Shown here: positions 42,575-51,771 of the stretch, piece by piece
How the letters are laid out: every line of letters begins with the position of its first letter
Position numbering within the stretch: position 1 is the first letter of the stretch
DNA from: Frigidibacter oleivorans
GTDB taxonomy: Bacteria > Pseudomonadota > Alphaproteobacteria > Rhodobacterales > Rhodobacteraceae
DNA: 54,297 bases
Direction of reading: 5' to 3'
NCBI RefSeq assembly: GCF_003993775.1
Contig: NZ_RJRZ01000023.1
Location: forward strand, 1-54,297
The notes under the pieces: generated by a model
The model's database searches: none
Seen by the model: only the letters and a program-made list of their open reading frames with translations
What the model was told of the DNA's origin: nothing
Position numbers and translations under genes: made by a program

Positions 42575-43662
42575 AGACGATCGGCTTCTACGGCTCCAGC
42601 CTGCTGTCGGCCTACTGGAACGGCGCGGCGACCTATTATCGCGGCATGCTGAAGGCGCTGGCGCCGCTCGGCTATGACATCACCTTCTATGAACCCGACG
42701 TCTATGACCGTCAGGCGAACCGCGACATCGATCCGCCCGACTGGGCGCGCGTGGTCGTCTACGAGGGCACCCGTGCCGCCATGCAGCAGGCGGCGGCCGA
42801 GGCGGTGCGCCATGACATCGTCGTCAAGGCCTCGGGCGTGGGGTTCGAGGATGACCGGCTTCTGGTCGAGGTGATGGCCGCCGCCCGGCCCGGCACGCTG
42901 CGCCTGTTCTGGGATGTGGACGCCCCGGCGACGCTGGCGGACCTGCGGGCGACGGCGGACCATCCGCTGCGCGACCTGCTGCCCGCGCTCGACATGGTGC
43001 TGACCTATGGCGGCGGCGATCCGGTGGTGGCGGCCTATCGGGCGCTTGGCGCGCGGGACTGCGTGCCCATCTACAACGCGCTCGATCCCGAGACGCATTT
43101 CCCGGTCGACCCCGACCCGCGTTTCGCCGGCGACCTTGCCTTTCTCGGCAACCGCCTGCCGGACCGCGACGCCCGCGTGGGCGAATTCTTCCTGCGCCCG
43201 GCCCGCGACTTGCCCGAGAGCCGGTTCCTGATCGGCGGTTCGGGCTGGGGCGATGTGGCGATGCCGGCAAATGTCGGCAAGCTGGGCCATGTGCGGACGG
43301 CGGATCACAACGCGCTGAACTGCACGCCGCGGATGGTGCTGAACGTGGCGCGCGACAGCATGGCGGCCAACGGCTTTTCCCCCGCCACCCGCGTCTTCGA
43401 GGCGGCGGGCGCCGGGGCCTGCCTGATCACCGACATCTGGGAGGGGATCGAGCTGTTCCTGAAGCCGGGCGAGGAAATCCTCGTCGCCCGCGACGGGCGG
43501 GACGTGGCCGAGTGCCTCGCCACCGTCGGCCCCGACCGGGCGGCCGCCATCGGCAGCGCCGCCCTGGCCCGCGTGCTGCAGGAACATACCTATGCCCATC
43601 GCGCCGCGCAGGCCGATGCGCTGTTCCGCGCCCATGCCGCGCGGCGGGAGGCGGCCGCATGA
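42571..43662 (+). CDS. CgeB-like glycosyltransferase, copy 2
   Basis: This 363-residue member of the same family has GFYGSSLLSAYWNGAATYYRGMLKAL at the N-terminus, LTYGGGDPVVAAYRALGA before the hinge, and the donor-site motif TRVFEAAGAGACLITD followed by WEGIELFLKPGEE. A conserved LAFLGNRLPDRDARVGEFFL segment parallels the GNWGDDERSAEL block of copy 1. It overlaps copy 1 and copy 3 by four bases each. Sequence relatedness to its neighbours is visible only in motifs. Confidence 0.85.
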   Translation: MKTIGFYGSSLLSAYWNGAATYYRGMLKALAPLGYDITFYEPDVYDRQANRDIDPPDWARVVVYEGTRAAMQQAAAEAVRHDIVVKASGVGFEDDRLLVEVMAAARPGTLRLFWDVDAPATLADLRATADHPLRDLLPALDMVLTYGGGDPVVAAYRALGARDCVPIYNALDPETHFPVDPDPRFAGDLAFLGNRLPDRDARVGEFFLRPARDLPESRFLIGGSGWGDVAMPANVGKLGHVRTADHNALNCTPRMVLNVARDSMAANGFSPATRVFEAAGAGACLITDIWEGIELFLKPGEEILVARDGRDVAECLATVGPDRAAAIGSAALARVLQEHTYAHRAAQADALFRAHAARREAAA

Positions 43663-44774
43663 ACGCCGGGGCCCCGCAGCGACCGCTCGACATCGTCATC
43701 CTTGGCCTGTCGCTGTCCTCGGCCTGGGGCAACGGCCATGCCACCACCTTCCGTGCGCTGATCCGCGGGCTGGCCGCCGAAGGGCACCGGGTGCTGTTCC
43801 TCGAACGCGACGTGCCCTGGTACGCCCCGCACCGCGACCTGCCCGATCCCGACTTCTGCGACTTCGCCCTGTATGACGGGATCGAGCCGATGCTGGCCCG
43901 GTTCGGCGACCGGCTGCGGCAGGCCGATGCGGTGATCGTCGGGTCCTATGTGCCCGAGGGGATCGCGCTGATCGACCGGCTGGACGCCATGGGGCTGCGG
44001 CAGCTGTGCTTCTACGACATCGACACGCCGGTGACGCTGCAGGCGCTGGACGAGGGGCGCTGCGACTATCTCGCGCCGCGGCAGATCCCGCGCTTCGACA
44101 TCTGTTTCAGCTTTTCCGGCGGTGCGGTGCTGACGCATCTGCAGGACATGCGCGGCGCGCGGCGGGCCGAGGCGCTGTTTTGTTCGGTAGACGAGACACG
44201 CTATCCGCACCTGCCCGAGGTGCCGAAGCGGTGGGATCTGGGCTATCTCGGCACCTATTCGCCGGACCGGCAGCCGACGCTGCAGGCGCTGCTGCTGGAC
44301 CCCGCCCGCCGCCTGCCCGAGATGCGCTTCGTCGTGGCCGGGCCGCAATATCCCGCGGACATCGACTGGCCCGCGAATGTGGAGCGGATCGAGCATCTGC
44401 CCCCCGACGAGCACGCAGGCTTCTACAACGCGCAACGGTTCACGCTGAACGTCACCCGGCAGGCCATGCGGCGGATGGGCTGGTCGCCCAGCGTGCGGCT
44501 GTTCGAGGCAGGCGCCTGCGGGGTTCCGGTAATCAGCGACGACTGGCCGGGGCTGGACGAGCTGTTCGCGGACGGCCGGTCGATCCTGATCGCGCGCGAC
44601 ACCGAGGATGTGGTTCGCGGGCTTGCCGCCGCCGACGCAGGCGATGCCCGCCGGATCGGGCAGGCCGCGCGGCAGACGGTGCTGTCCGGCCATACCGGCC
44701 GTGCCCGGGCGCGCGAGCTGGCGGCGGCGCTGCAGGCGGCGCCGGCCCCCCTTTCCCCAGCAGATGGCAGATGA
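43659..44774 (+). CDS. CgeB-like glycosyltransferase, copy 3
   Basis: This 371-residue protein has ILGLSLSSAWGNGHATTFRALIRGL at the N-terminus, the LGYLGTYSPDRQPTLQALLL block and the donor-site signature VRLFEAGACGVPVISDDWPGLDELF. The pattern matches copies 1 and 2. The last 20 residues are Ala/Pro-rich. It ends 15 bp before the decarboxylase gene, the widest gap in the operon, which still has its own AAGGAG ribosome site. Confidence 0.85.
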   Translation: MNAGAPQRPLDIVILGLSLSSAWGNGHATTFRALIRGLAAEGHRVLFLERDVPWYAPHRDLPDPDFCDFALYDGIEPMLARFGDRLRQADAVIVGSYVPEGIALIDRLDAMGLRQLCFYDIDTPVTLQALDEGRCDYLAPRQIPRFDICFSFSGGAVLTHLQDMRGARRAEALFCSVDETRYPHLPEVPKRWDLGYLGTYSPDRQPTLQALLLDPARRLPEMRFVVAGPQYPADIDWPANVERIEHLPPDEHAGFYNAQRFTLNVTRQAMRRMGWSPSVRLFEAGACGVPVISDDWPGLDELFADGRSILIARDTEDVVRGLAAADAGDARRIGQAARQTVLSGHTGRARARELAAALQAAPAPLSPADGR

Positions 44775-44789
44775 CGCAAGGAGCATGCG

Positions 44790-45803
44790 ATGCACAGAGA
44801 CGACGCAATGACCATCCTCGTCGCCGGTGGCGCCGGCTTCGTCGGCTCGCACCTGTGCGAGACCCTGTTGCAGCAGGGGCACCGGGTGATCTGCCTCGAC
44901 AGTTTCCTGACCGGGCGCGAGGAGAATGTCCTGCCGCTGTGCGGCTTCCGCGACTTCCGGCTGCTGCGGCATGACGTGGCGCAGCCGGTGGTGCTGTCGG
45001 AACGGCTGGACCGGGTCTACAACCTCGCCAGCCCTGCCTCGCCGCCGCATTACCAGGCGGACCCGATCCACACGATGATGACCAATGTCAACGGCACGCT
45101 GCGGATGCTGGAACTGGCCGAGCGCGACGGGGCGCGGATGCTGCAGACCTCGACCAGCGAGGTCTATGGCGACCCCGAGGTCCATCCCCAGCAGGAAGAC
45201 TATGTGGGCCATGTCAACTGTACCGGGTCGCGTGCCTGCTATGACGAGGGCAAGCGCGCGGCCGAGGCGCTGTGCTACGATTTCGTGCGCGCGGGACGGG
45301 CGGATGTGCGGGTGGCGCGCATCTTCAACACCTATGGCCCCCGCATGCGGCCCGATGACGGGCGGATCGTGTCGAACATGATCGTGCAGGCACTGCGCGG
45401 ACAGCCGATGACCGTCTATGGCGATGGCAGCCAGACCCGCAGCTTCTGCTTCGTCTCGGATCTCGTGGCCGGCCTGATCGCGCTGATGGAGGCAGGGCGC
45501 GCGCCCGCCACGCCCGTCAACCTTGGCAATCCGGAAGAATTCGAAATCCGCGAACTGGCGCAGATGGTGCGGGCAATGGTGCCCACGACCTCGCCCCTCG
45601 TCTTCGGACCGCTGCCCGAGGACGACCCCAAGCGCCGGCGCCCCGACATCGCGCGGGCGCGGGAATTGCTGGGCTGGCAGCCCACGGTCACCCTGTCCGA
45701 AGGCCTGCCGCAGACCGTCGCCTGGTTCACCGCCGAAATCGGCGGCGCGGCGGGGCTGGCGACCGGGACGACCGACGAGGGCCGGAGCCGTGCCGATGCC
45801 TGA
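44790..45803 (+). CDS. UDP-glucuronate decarboxylase (UDP-xylose synthase)-like
   Basis: This 337-residue SDR should convert UDP-glucuronate to UDP-xylose, consuming and regenerating NAD. It keeps nearly the whole UXS signature: VAGGAGFVGSHL, NLASPASPPHYQADPI, TSTSEVYGDPEVHPQQEDYVGHVN, SRACYDEGKRAAEALCYD (YxxxK), ARIFNTYGPRM and VNLGNPEEFEI. The start at 44790 has AAGGAG six nt upstream; the ATG at 44808 is less likely. It implies a xylose or UDP-xylose-derived sugar in the product of this operon. It overlaps the methyltransferase by eight bases. Confidence 0.93.
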   Translation: MHRDDAMTILVAGGAGFVGSHLCETLLQQGHRVICLDSFLTGREENVLPLCGFRDFRLLRHDVAQPVVLSERLDRVYNLASPASPPHYQADPIHTMMTNVNGTLRMLELAERDGARMLQTSTSEVYGDPEVHPQQEDYVGHVNCTGSRACYDEGKRAAEALCYDFVRAGRADVRVARIFNTYGPRMRPDDGRIVSNMIVQALRGQPMTVYGDGSQTRSFCFVSDLVAGLIALMEAGRAPATPVNLGNPEEFEIRELAQMVRAMVPTTSPLVFGPLPEDDPKRRRPDIARARELLGWQPTVTLSEGLPQTVAWFTAEIGGAAGLATGTTDEGRSRADA

Positions 45804-46503
45804 CCACCTGCAACGGCGCATCCGCGAGCTGGGACCGTGGTTCCACAACCTGCGCCTGAACGGGATCGAGACGGCGCCCGACCACTTCCTCGGCGACTAT
45901 CCGCAGTTCAAGTGGCAGGGCTTTCGCCATGTCCTGCCTCAGGACATGCGCGGGATGACAGTGCTCGACATCGGCTGCAACGCCGGCTTCTACGCGATGG
46001 AGATGGCACGCCGCGGCGCCGACCGGGTGCTGGGGATCGACAGCGATCCGCGCTATCTGGCGCAGGCCCGGCTCGCCGCCGAGACCGAGGGGCTGCGGAT
46101 CGAGTTCCGCGAGCTGTCGGCCTATGACGTGGCGCAGGTCGGCGAGCGGTTCGATCTGGTGATCTTCATGGGGGTCTTCTACCACCTGCGCCACCCGCTG
46201 CTGGCGCTGGACCGGATCCGCGAACATGTGGCGGGCGACCGGATGCTGTTCCAGTCGATGCAGCGCGGGTCCCGCCGCGTGGCGCCATTGGCCGAGGATC
46301 ACGCCTTCGACGACCCTGCCCCCTTCACCGGCGAGGACGTGCCCCTGTGCTATTTCATCGAGAACCGCTTCGCCGGCGACCCCACCAACTGGTTCGTCCC
46401 GAACCGCGCGGGGATGGAGGCGATGCTGCGCTCTGCCGGGTTCCGGATCCTCGAACATCCCGAACCCGAGGTGTATCTGTGCGGGCTGTCGGAGCGGGGG
46501 TGA
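45796..46503 (+). CDS. Class I SAM-dependent methyltransferase of the glycan operon
   Basis: This 235-residue protein has motif I VLDIGCNAGFYAMEMARRGA and motif II VLGIDSDPRYLAQARLA, with an N-terminal PDHFLGDYPQFKWQGF segment. The overall layout is close to the CmoB-type fold and, from memory, to a family (TIGR04290) often found beside such glycosyltransferase operons. It has no membrane segment and probably O-methylates the sugar product or its precursor. It starts inside the decarboxylase gene and is the last gene of the operon. The stop at 46503 is 24 bp from the convergent kinase gene. Confidence 0.87.
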   Translation: MPDHLQRRIRELGPWFHNLRLNGIETAPDHFLGDYPQFKWQGFRHVLPQDMRGMTVLDIGCNAGFYAMEMARRGADRVLGIDSDPRYLAQARLAAETEGLRIEFRELSAYDVAQVGERFDLVIFMGVFYHLRHPLLALDRIREHVAGDRMLFQSMQRGSRRVAPLAEDHAFDDPAPFTGEDVPLCYFIENRFAGDPTNWFVPNRAGMEAMLRSAGFRILEHPEPEVYLCGLSERG

Positions 46504-46527
46504 GGGCAACGTCCGGCAGGATCGGCC

Positions 46528-47940
46528 TCAGGCCGCCTGCGGCAGCACGAGCGTGGCCCTGAGGCCGGGGTCGCGGCGAGACAGGACGATGTCGCCGCCG
46601 TGCTGGCGGGCGATCGCGCGGGCGATCGACAGGCCGAGGCCGATCCCCCCCGTTTCCGGAGAGCGCGACTCCTCGAGCCGGAAGAACGGGGTGAAGACGT
46701 CTTCGAGATTGCCGGCCGGGATGCCCGGCCCCTCGTCCTCGACGACGACCGTGACCCCCCTGTCGTCGGATGCAAGCCGGACATCGGCGCCGCCGGCATA
46801 GCGGACCGCGTTCTCGATCAGGTTGCGGATGACGCGCTTCAGCCCCTCGGGGCGGCAGCGGTAGTCCTGCCTTGCCTCGGGCCTCTCGTCCGGCACGAAG
46901 CGGACGGGATAGCCGATCTCCGCCAGGTCGTCGCAGACGCTTTCGACGAGGGCCGTCAGGTCGATGGTGCGGGTCGGCTCGGCGCTGCTGTCCTGGCCGA
47001 CAAGGGACAGCGTCGCCTCGGTCATCGCCTGCATCTCGTCGATGGTCGCCAGCATCCGGTCCTGCAGTTCGGGGTCCTCGACCAGTTCCGCGCGCAGGCG
47101 CAGGGTTGTCAGCGGGGTGCGCAGGTCGTGGCCGATGGCGGCCAGCATGCGGGTCCGGTCGGCGACGAAGCGCTGCAGCCGTTCCTGCATGCTGTTGAAG
47201 GCCACGGTCGTGCGGCGGATGTCCTCGGGTCCGCGCACGTCCAGGGACGAGACCTGCTCGCCCCGGCCCAGCAACTCGGCCGCGCGGGTCAGCTGCCGGA
47301 GCGGGCTGGCGATGCGCCGGACGGTCAGCACCCCGACCAGCGAGACGAGGATAGCCGTCAGGGTCAGCGACAGGGGCAGATGCGTCCGCCACAGCGAAGG
47401 GGCGATGTTCTTGTGATAGGCCGCGTTGAGGACCCGGCCGTCGCCCAAGGGAACGATCACGCCGGCACCATACTGCCGCGCGAAGTCGAGGGACCGGGTC
47501 AGGACCGGCAGTTCGGCGTGATCCGCCGTCGACAGTGACCATTCGGCGCCCTGCAGGAAGTAGCCGACATCGACCCCGGCCGGCAGGCCGGACCCGGCCT
47601 CGGGGCCACCCTCTTCGCCGAGGATGTCGTGAAGCGGCACCTCGAAACGGTCGAAGGCCTGCCGCACCCAGCTGTCCAGCGCCACCTGCCGGTTGTCCGA
47701 GATCCAGAACCGGGAGGTGGCGGTGCTGGAGATGGCGAGCAGTTCGACCAGCAGGTCGGGCGGCACCGTCTGCGTCAGACGCGCCACCGCCGCGGCCCGG
47801 CTGGCCAGTTCCGCGCGCGCCGCCGCCCGCAGGTCGCTTTGCAGATAGTCCCAGAGGATCGCGAAGCCGATGGCCTGCGACGCGAAGAGCGCGACCAGCA
47901 TCGACGACAGCAGCTGCACCGTCAGGCTTTTCTGCCACAT
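46528..47940 (-). CDS. Two-component sensor histidine kinase (EnvZ-like)
   Basis: This 470-residue inner-membrane kinase has TM1 (about 10-30) and TM2 (about 188-208) around a periplasmic sensor of about 155 residues. A HAMP linker follows (RRIASPLRQLTRAAELLGRG). The dimerisation helix has phospho-acceptor His271 in AAIGHDLRTPL, then the N-box VIRNLIENAVRYA, G1 DEGPGIP and G2 GGIGLGLSIARAI. The likely start is ATG 47940; an in-frame GTG at 47946 is possible. The response-regulator gene ends 14 bp upstream, so the two form an operon. The ligand is unknown. Confidence 0.9.
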   Translation of the reverse strand: MWQKSLTVQLLSSMLVALFASQAIGFAILWDYLQSDLRAAARAELASRAAAVARLTQTVPPDLLVELLAISSTATSRFWISDNRQVALDSWVRQAFDRFEVPLHDILGEEGGPEAGSGLPAGVDVGYFLQGAEWSLSTADHAELPVLTRSLDFARQYGAGVIVPLGDGRVLNAAYHKNIAPSLWRTHLPLSLTLTAILVSLVGVLTVRRIASPLRQLTRAAELLGRGEQVSSLDVRGPEDIRRTTVAFNSMQERLQRFVADRTRMLAAIGHDLRTPLTTLRLRAELVEDPELQDRMLATIDEMQAMTEATLSLVGQDSSAEPTRTIDLTALVESVCDDLAEIGYPVRFVPDERPEARQDYRCRPEGLKRVIRNLIENAVRYAGGADVRLASDDRGVTVVVEDEGPGIPAGNLEDVFTPFFRLEESRSPETGGIGLGLSIARAIARQHGGDIVLSRRDPGLRATLVLPQAA

Positions 47941-47954
47941 TCCCACGATGCGGT

Positions 47955-48680
47955 TCAATCCGCGAAGACCTCCGGCATGAAGCTGTAGCCGCCGCCGCGA
48001 TGGGTCTGGATGATCGTCGGGGATTTCGGATCGCGTTCCACCTTGCGGCGCAGGCGGCTGATCTGGTTGTCGATGGAGCGGTCGAAGGGGTCGGCCTCCC
48101 GTCCCACGGTCATGTCCAGCAGCTGGTCGCGGCTGAGCACCATGCCGGGATGATCCACCAGCACCTTCAGCAGCCGGAACTCGGCGGTGGACAACGGGAT
48201 CCCCACCCCGTCGTCGCCCTGCAATTCGCGCCGCGAGAGGTTCAGCACCCAGCGGTCGAAACGCACCACGCCGGACCGGCGGGCCGCCCGCTGCGGCGGC
48301 AGGCTGTTGACGCGCCGAAGCACCGCCTTGATGCGGGCCACAAGTTCGCGCGACGAGAACGGTTTCACGAGATAGTCGTCGGCACCGAGCTCGAGCCCGA
48401 TCACGCGGTCGGTCTCGTCGCTGCGGGCGGTGACGAAGATGATCGGGATGTCGGGGCCGGACCGGGACCGAAGCTCGCGGCACAGCGTCAACCCGTCCTC
48501 GCCCGGCATCATGATGTCCAGCACGACGAGGTCCGGCGCCCCGGTTTCGACGATCCGGCGCAGGCCGGTGCCGTTTTCGGCGGTGCTGACGCGATAGCCC
48601 TGCTGTTGCAGATACTTCGCCACCAGATCGCGGATCTCGCGGTGATCGTCGACGACGGCGATATGGGGCACCTGCGGCAT
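47955..48680 (-). CDS. OmpR-family response regulator
   Basis: This 241-residue regulator has a receiver with D11-D12, phospho-acceptor Asp55 in LVVLDIMMPGEDG and a KPF motif (DDYLVKPFSSREL). A winged-helix effector domain follows: PLSTAEFRLLKVLVDHPGMVLSRDQLLD and SIDNQISRLRRKVERDPKSPTIIQTHRGGGYSF. The start at 48680 has GGAAGG upstream. It lies upstream of its kinase and diverges from the oxidoreductase operon. Repeated elements at 48750 and 48803 in the shared region are plausible binding sites. Confidence 0.94.
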   Translation of the reverse strand: MPQVPHIAVVDDHREIRDLVAKYLQQQGYRVSTAENGTGLRRIVETGAPDLVVLDIMMPGEDGLTLCRELRSRSGPDIPIIFVTARSDETDRVIGLELGADDYLVKPFSSRELVARIKAVLRRVNSLPPQRAARRSGVVRFDRWVLNLSRRELQGDDGVGIPLSTAEFRLLKVLVDHPGMVLSRDQLLDMTVGREADPFDRSIDNQISRLRRKVERDPKSPTIIQTHRGGGYSFMPEVFAD

Positions 48681-48749
48681 GGCAAGCCTTCCGGAGCGGG
48701 ACAACACCCCTCTTATAGCGCCGTCGCCGGGCCATGGCTCGTGTCGAAC

Positions 48750-48818
48750 TGTATCCGTTTGTAAGCGCCGCCGGGCATTTGCGGGACCTGCGCCCCGACG
48801 CGGTTACACATTGATACA
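48750..48818. promoter_or_regulatory. Pair of inverted operator-like sequences
   Basis: TGTATCCGTTTGTAAG (48750-48765) recurs in the opposite orientation at 48803-48818 (plus strand GTTACACATTGATACA), with 12 of 16 bases matching. They lie in the 291-bp divergent region between the regulator and the oxidoreductase operon, at 70-85 and 123-138 bp from the regulator start. They suggest binding by the OmpR-type regulator and control in both directions. Confidence 0.5.
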
Positions 48819-48971
48819 CAGCGCGACCGAACCGGCACAGCCGGGCGACAGGGTCCGGGTAGCGTCGCCTCATGAAAGGGCTGGGCGGCAGGTCTGTCGG
48901 CCGCGCCACGCCACCGAAGCGCCCGACGAAGACCGTCACTCGCCGGGCCGCCCCCTAGCGCAGGAGCCGAC

Positions 48972-49436
48972 ATGGTCCGATTCACCGTCAACACCACGCC
49001 GATCACGCTGGACGTGCCCCAGGACAAGCCGCTGCTGTGGGTCCTGCGCGAGGATCTCGGCCTGCTGGGGCCGAAATACGGCTGCGGCGTGGCCCAATGC
49101 GGGGCCTGCCGGGTTTTGCTCAACGGGGAATCCGTTCCCTCCTGCATGACCTTCGCCGCCGATGTCGAAGGCGCCGAGGTGGTGACGATCGAGGGGCTGG
49201 CCGCGCCCGACGGCACGCTGACGGCCGTGCAGCAGGCCTGGATCGACGAGCAGGTGCCGCAATGCGGGTTCTGCCAGCCGGGCTTCATCATCGCGGCCAC
49301 CGCGTTGCTGGAATCCAATCCCGCCCCCACCGATGCCGAGATCGACGACAGCATCACCAACATCTGCCGTTGCGGCACCTATCCCCGCATCCGTCGCGCG
49401 ATCCACCGGGCCGCCGCGACGCTTGCCGGCAACTGA
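48972..49436 (+). CDS. 2Fe-2S subunit of a molybdopterin oxidoreductase (IorA-like)
   Basis: This 154-residue small subunit carries two [2Fe-2S] clusters in the xanthine-dehydrogenase-family manner. Cysteines C38, C43, C46 and C58 (CGVAQCGAC, then C58) fit the plant-type cluster, and C98, C101, C132 and C134 fit the second (CGFC ... CRC). It is the size of stand-alone IorA-type subunits of isoquinoline or aldehyde oxidoreductases, which pass electrons from the large subunit to a membrane acceptor. It lacks a signal and is followed 10 bp later by the large subunit. Expression may be controlled by the divergent OmpR-type regulator. Confidence 0.93.
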   Translation: MVRFTVNTTPITLDVPQDKPLLWVLREDLGLLGPKYGCGVAQCGACRVLLNGESVPSCMTFAADVEGAEVVTIEGLAAPDGTLTAVQQAWIDEQVPQCGFCQPGFIIAATALLESNPAPTDAEIDDSITNICRCGTYPRIRRAIHRAAATLAGN

Positions 49437-49446
49437 GGAGGACGAG

Positions 49447-51765
49447 ATGCCAAGACTGCTTTCCAGACGCGGCTTCCTGATCACGGGCGCCGTGCTGAGC
49501 GGCACGGTCGCGGTCGCCGCCACGGCCGGGGTCGGCTACCTCGCCACCGTGGACATCGACGGGCCGGACGGGTTTGTCGATGGTGAAGTCGGGGTGCTGA
49601 ATGCCTTCGTCGCGATTTACACCGACGGAACCGTCACCGTCTCGGTTCCGAAGGTCGAGATGGGCCAGGGCATCCACACCGGGATCGCCATGCTGGTGGC
49701 CGAGGAACTGGACATCCCCTTCGACGACAACATCTCGGTCGAGCATCCGACCGAGATCCTGCCGGTCTATGGCGGATGGGCCTCGCAACTCGGGATCCGC
49801 CCCGAAGAGGCCAGCGGCCCGCTGCACTGGCTGGGGCGGCGCGCGCTTGGCGCGGTCTCGCTCGTCTCTACCGGAGCCTCGTCATCGACCTACGAGCTGT
49901 GGACCCAGCTGCGGCAGGCGGGGGCGGCTTCCCGGCACATGCTGATGGGCGCCGCCGCCGAACGGCTCGGGGTGCCGGTGTCCGAACTGACGACCCCCGG
50001 CGACGGCACCGTGTTCCACGCGGCGACCGGCACCCGTCTGAGCTATGGCTCTCTGGCGCTGGCTGCCGCGACGGTGCCGCCTCCCGCGGCCCCGGCGCTC
50101 AAACCCGCCACCGACTGGCGCCTGATCGGCCGCCCGCAGCCGCGCGTCGACATTCCCGCCAAGGTGCGCGGACGTCCGGTCTTCGGCATGGACGTGGTCC
50201 TGCCCCGGATGCTGCATGCCGCGATCCGTCAGGCCCCCGTTTCCGGTGCCGCCGTCGCCCGCGTGGCGAACGAGGCCGAACTGCGCGACCTGCCCGGCGT
50301 CGTCGACGTGGTGGTGGTCGACGGCCACAGCGTCGCGGTGGTCGCCGACAGCTGGTGGACCGCGGAACAGGCGCTCTGGCAGGCCGACATCGCCTGGACG
50401 CCGACGGAATGGGACGATCTGTCGGGGGCCGAACTGGCCCGCCGGATGGAGGCCGCGCTCGACAGCGGCGAACCCAACGTCGTGCATGACGAGGGCGACC
50501 CGTTCCCGGACGCGCCCGGACGGCTGGTCGAGGCGGCCTATTCCGCGCCGCTCGTCACCCATGCCTGCATGGAGCCGATGAACGCCACGGTCCTGGTGCG
50601 CGGCGACGGCACCGCCGAGGCATGGGTGTCCACCCAATCCCCGACCTCCGCCCGCTGGGGCGTGTTTCGCGGCGCCGAAGCCGCCGGCACCCGTCCGGAC
50701 GACGTCATCGTGAACGTGACACAGAATGGCGGCGCCTTCGGCCGCCGGCTGGAACTCGACGTCGTCCAGCAGGCCGCCTATCTCGCCGCGCGGCACCCGG
50801 ACCGGCCTGTCAAGCTGCTGTGGTCCCGGGAAGAGGACATCGGCCGCGGCATCTATCGCAGCCATGCCCGCGCCCGCCTGCGCGCGGCACTGGGAGAGGA
50901 CGGCCTGCCTCTGGCCTATGAGGCGCTGGTGGCCGGGCAGTCGGTGGCGCAGGGGATGATGGGACGGCTTCTGCCGATCACCGGCGGCGGCAGTCCCGAG
51001 GGCGATTTCCTTACCTCGGAAGGGTTGGAAAGCCCGCATTACGCGATCCGCAGCCAGTATGTCGGCTCCTACCATGTGCCCAGCAACATCCGCGTCGGCC
51101 TGTGGCGGTCGAACGGGTTCTCGCACAATGTGTTCTTCGCGGAATCCTTCTTCGACGAATGCGCCCATGCCGCCGGCTCCGACCCGCTGGACTATCGGCG
51201 CAGGCTGCTGGCCGACAGCCCGCGCCTGCGCGCGGTGCTTGACCGGGCCGCGGCGATGGCGGGATGGGACCGCCCCCTGCCCCCCGGACGGGGCCGCGGC
51301 ATTGCCATCGGCGGGGCCTATTACAGCGTCGTCGCGCAGGTGGTCGAGGTCTCGGTGGCTGCTGACGGCGAGATCACGGTCGACCGGGTGTTCTGCGCCG
51401 TCGATGTGGGCACCGTCGTCAACCCGAACCAGGTCGTGGCCCAGATGGAGGGCAGCATCCTCTGGGGGCTGACCACCGCCCTGATGAGCGCGAACACCGT
51501 CGAGAACGGCGCCATCGTCGAGACGAACTTCCACGACTTTCCGGTCCAGCGCCTGCGCAACGCGCCCCGGATCGCGGTCGAGATCGTCGCCAGCGATGCC
51601 CTGCCCGGAGGCGCGGGCGAAACCGGCGTGATCCCCGTCGCCGCCGCGCTCGGCAACGCCATCTTCGCTGCCACCGGACGCCGGCTCAGGTCGCTGCCGC
51701 TGGCCATTACCGAATCCGTCGGAGAGCGTCGCACCCGATCGGTCCTGCGCACCGAGGATGCCTGA
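49447..51765 (+). CDS. Molybdopterin-binding large subunit (IorB-like), Tat-exported
   Basis: This 772-residue oxidoreductase belongs to the xanthine-dehydrogenase superfamily, in the IorB subgroup. A Tat signal (SRRGFLITGAVLSG) points to periplasmic export, with the 2Fe-2S partner carried along. The cofactor region includes VEMGQGIHTGIAMLVAEEL, VTQNGGAFGRRLELD and the near-C-terminal GGAGETGVIPVAAA, whose glutamate is the usual catalytic base. The segment SHNVFFAESFFDECAHAAGSDP is typical of IorB. GAGGAGG precedes the ATG at 49447. The substrate is unknown; aldehydes and N-heterocycles are family substrates. Confidence 0.92.
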   Translation: MPRLLSRRGFLITGAVLSGTVAVAATAGVGYLATVDIDGPDGFVDGEVGVLNAFVAIYTDGTVTVSVPKVEMGQGIHTGIAMLVAEELDIPFDDNISVEHPTEILPVYGGWASQLGIRPEEASGPLHWLGRRALGAVSLVSTGASSSTYELWTQLRQAGAASRHMLMGAAAERLGVPVSELTTPGDGTVFHAATGTRLSYGSLALAAATVPPPAAPALKPATDWRLIGRPQPRVDIPAKVRGRPVFGMDVVLPRMLHAAIRQAPVSGAAVARVANEAELRDLPGVVDVVVVDGHSVAVVADSWWTAEQALWQADIAWTPTEWDDLSGAELARRMEAALDSGEPNVVHDEGDPFPDAPGRLVEAAYSAPLVTHACMEPMNATVLVRGDGTAEAWVSTQSPTSARWGVFRGAEAAGTRPDDVIVNVTQNGGAFGRRLELDVVQQAAYLAARHPDRPVKLLWSREEDIGRGIYRSHARARLRAALGEDGLPLAYEALVAGQSVAQGMMGRLLPITGGGSPEGDFLTSEGLESPHYAIRSQYVGSYHVPSNIRVGLWRSNGFSHNVFFAESFFDECAHAAGSDPLDYRRRLLADSPRLRAVLDRAAAMAGWDRPLPPGRGRGIAIGGAYYSVVAQVVEVSVAADGEITVDRVFCAVDVGTVVNPNQVVAQMEGSILWGLTTALMSANTVENGAIVETNFHDFPVQRLRNAPRIAVEIVASDALPGGAGETGVIPVAAALGNAIFAATGRRLRSLPLAITESVGERRTRSVLRTEDA

Positions 51766-51771
51766 AAGGCC

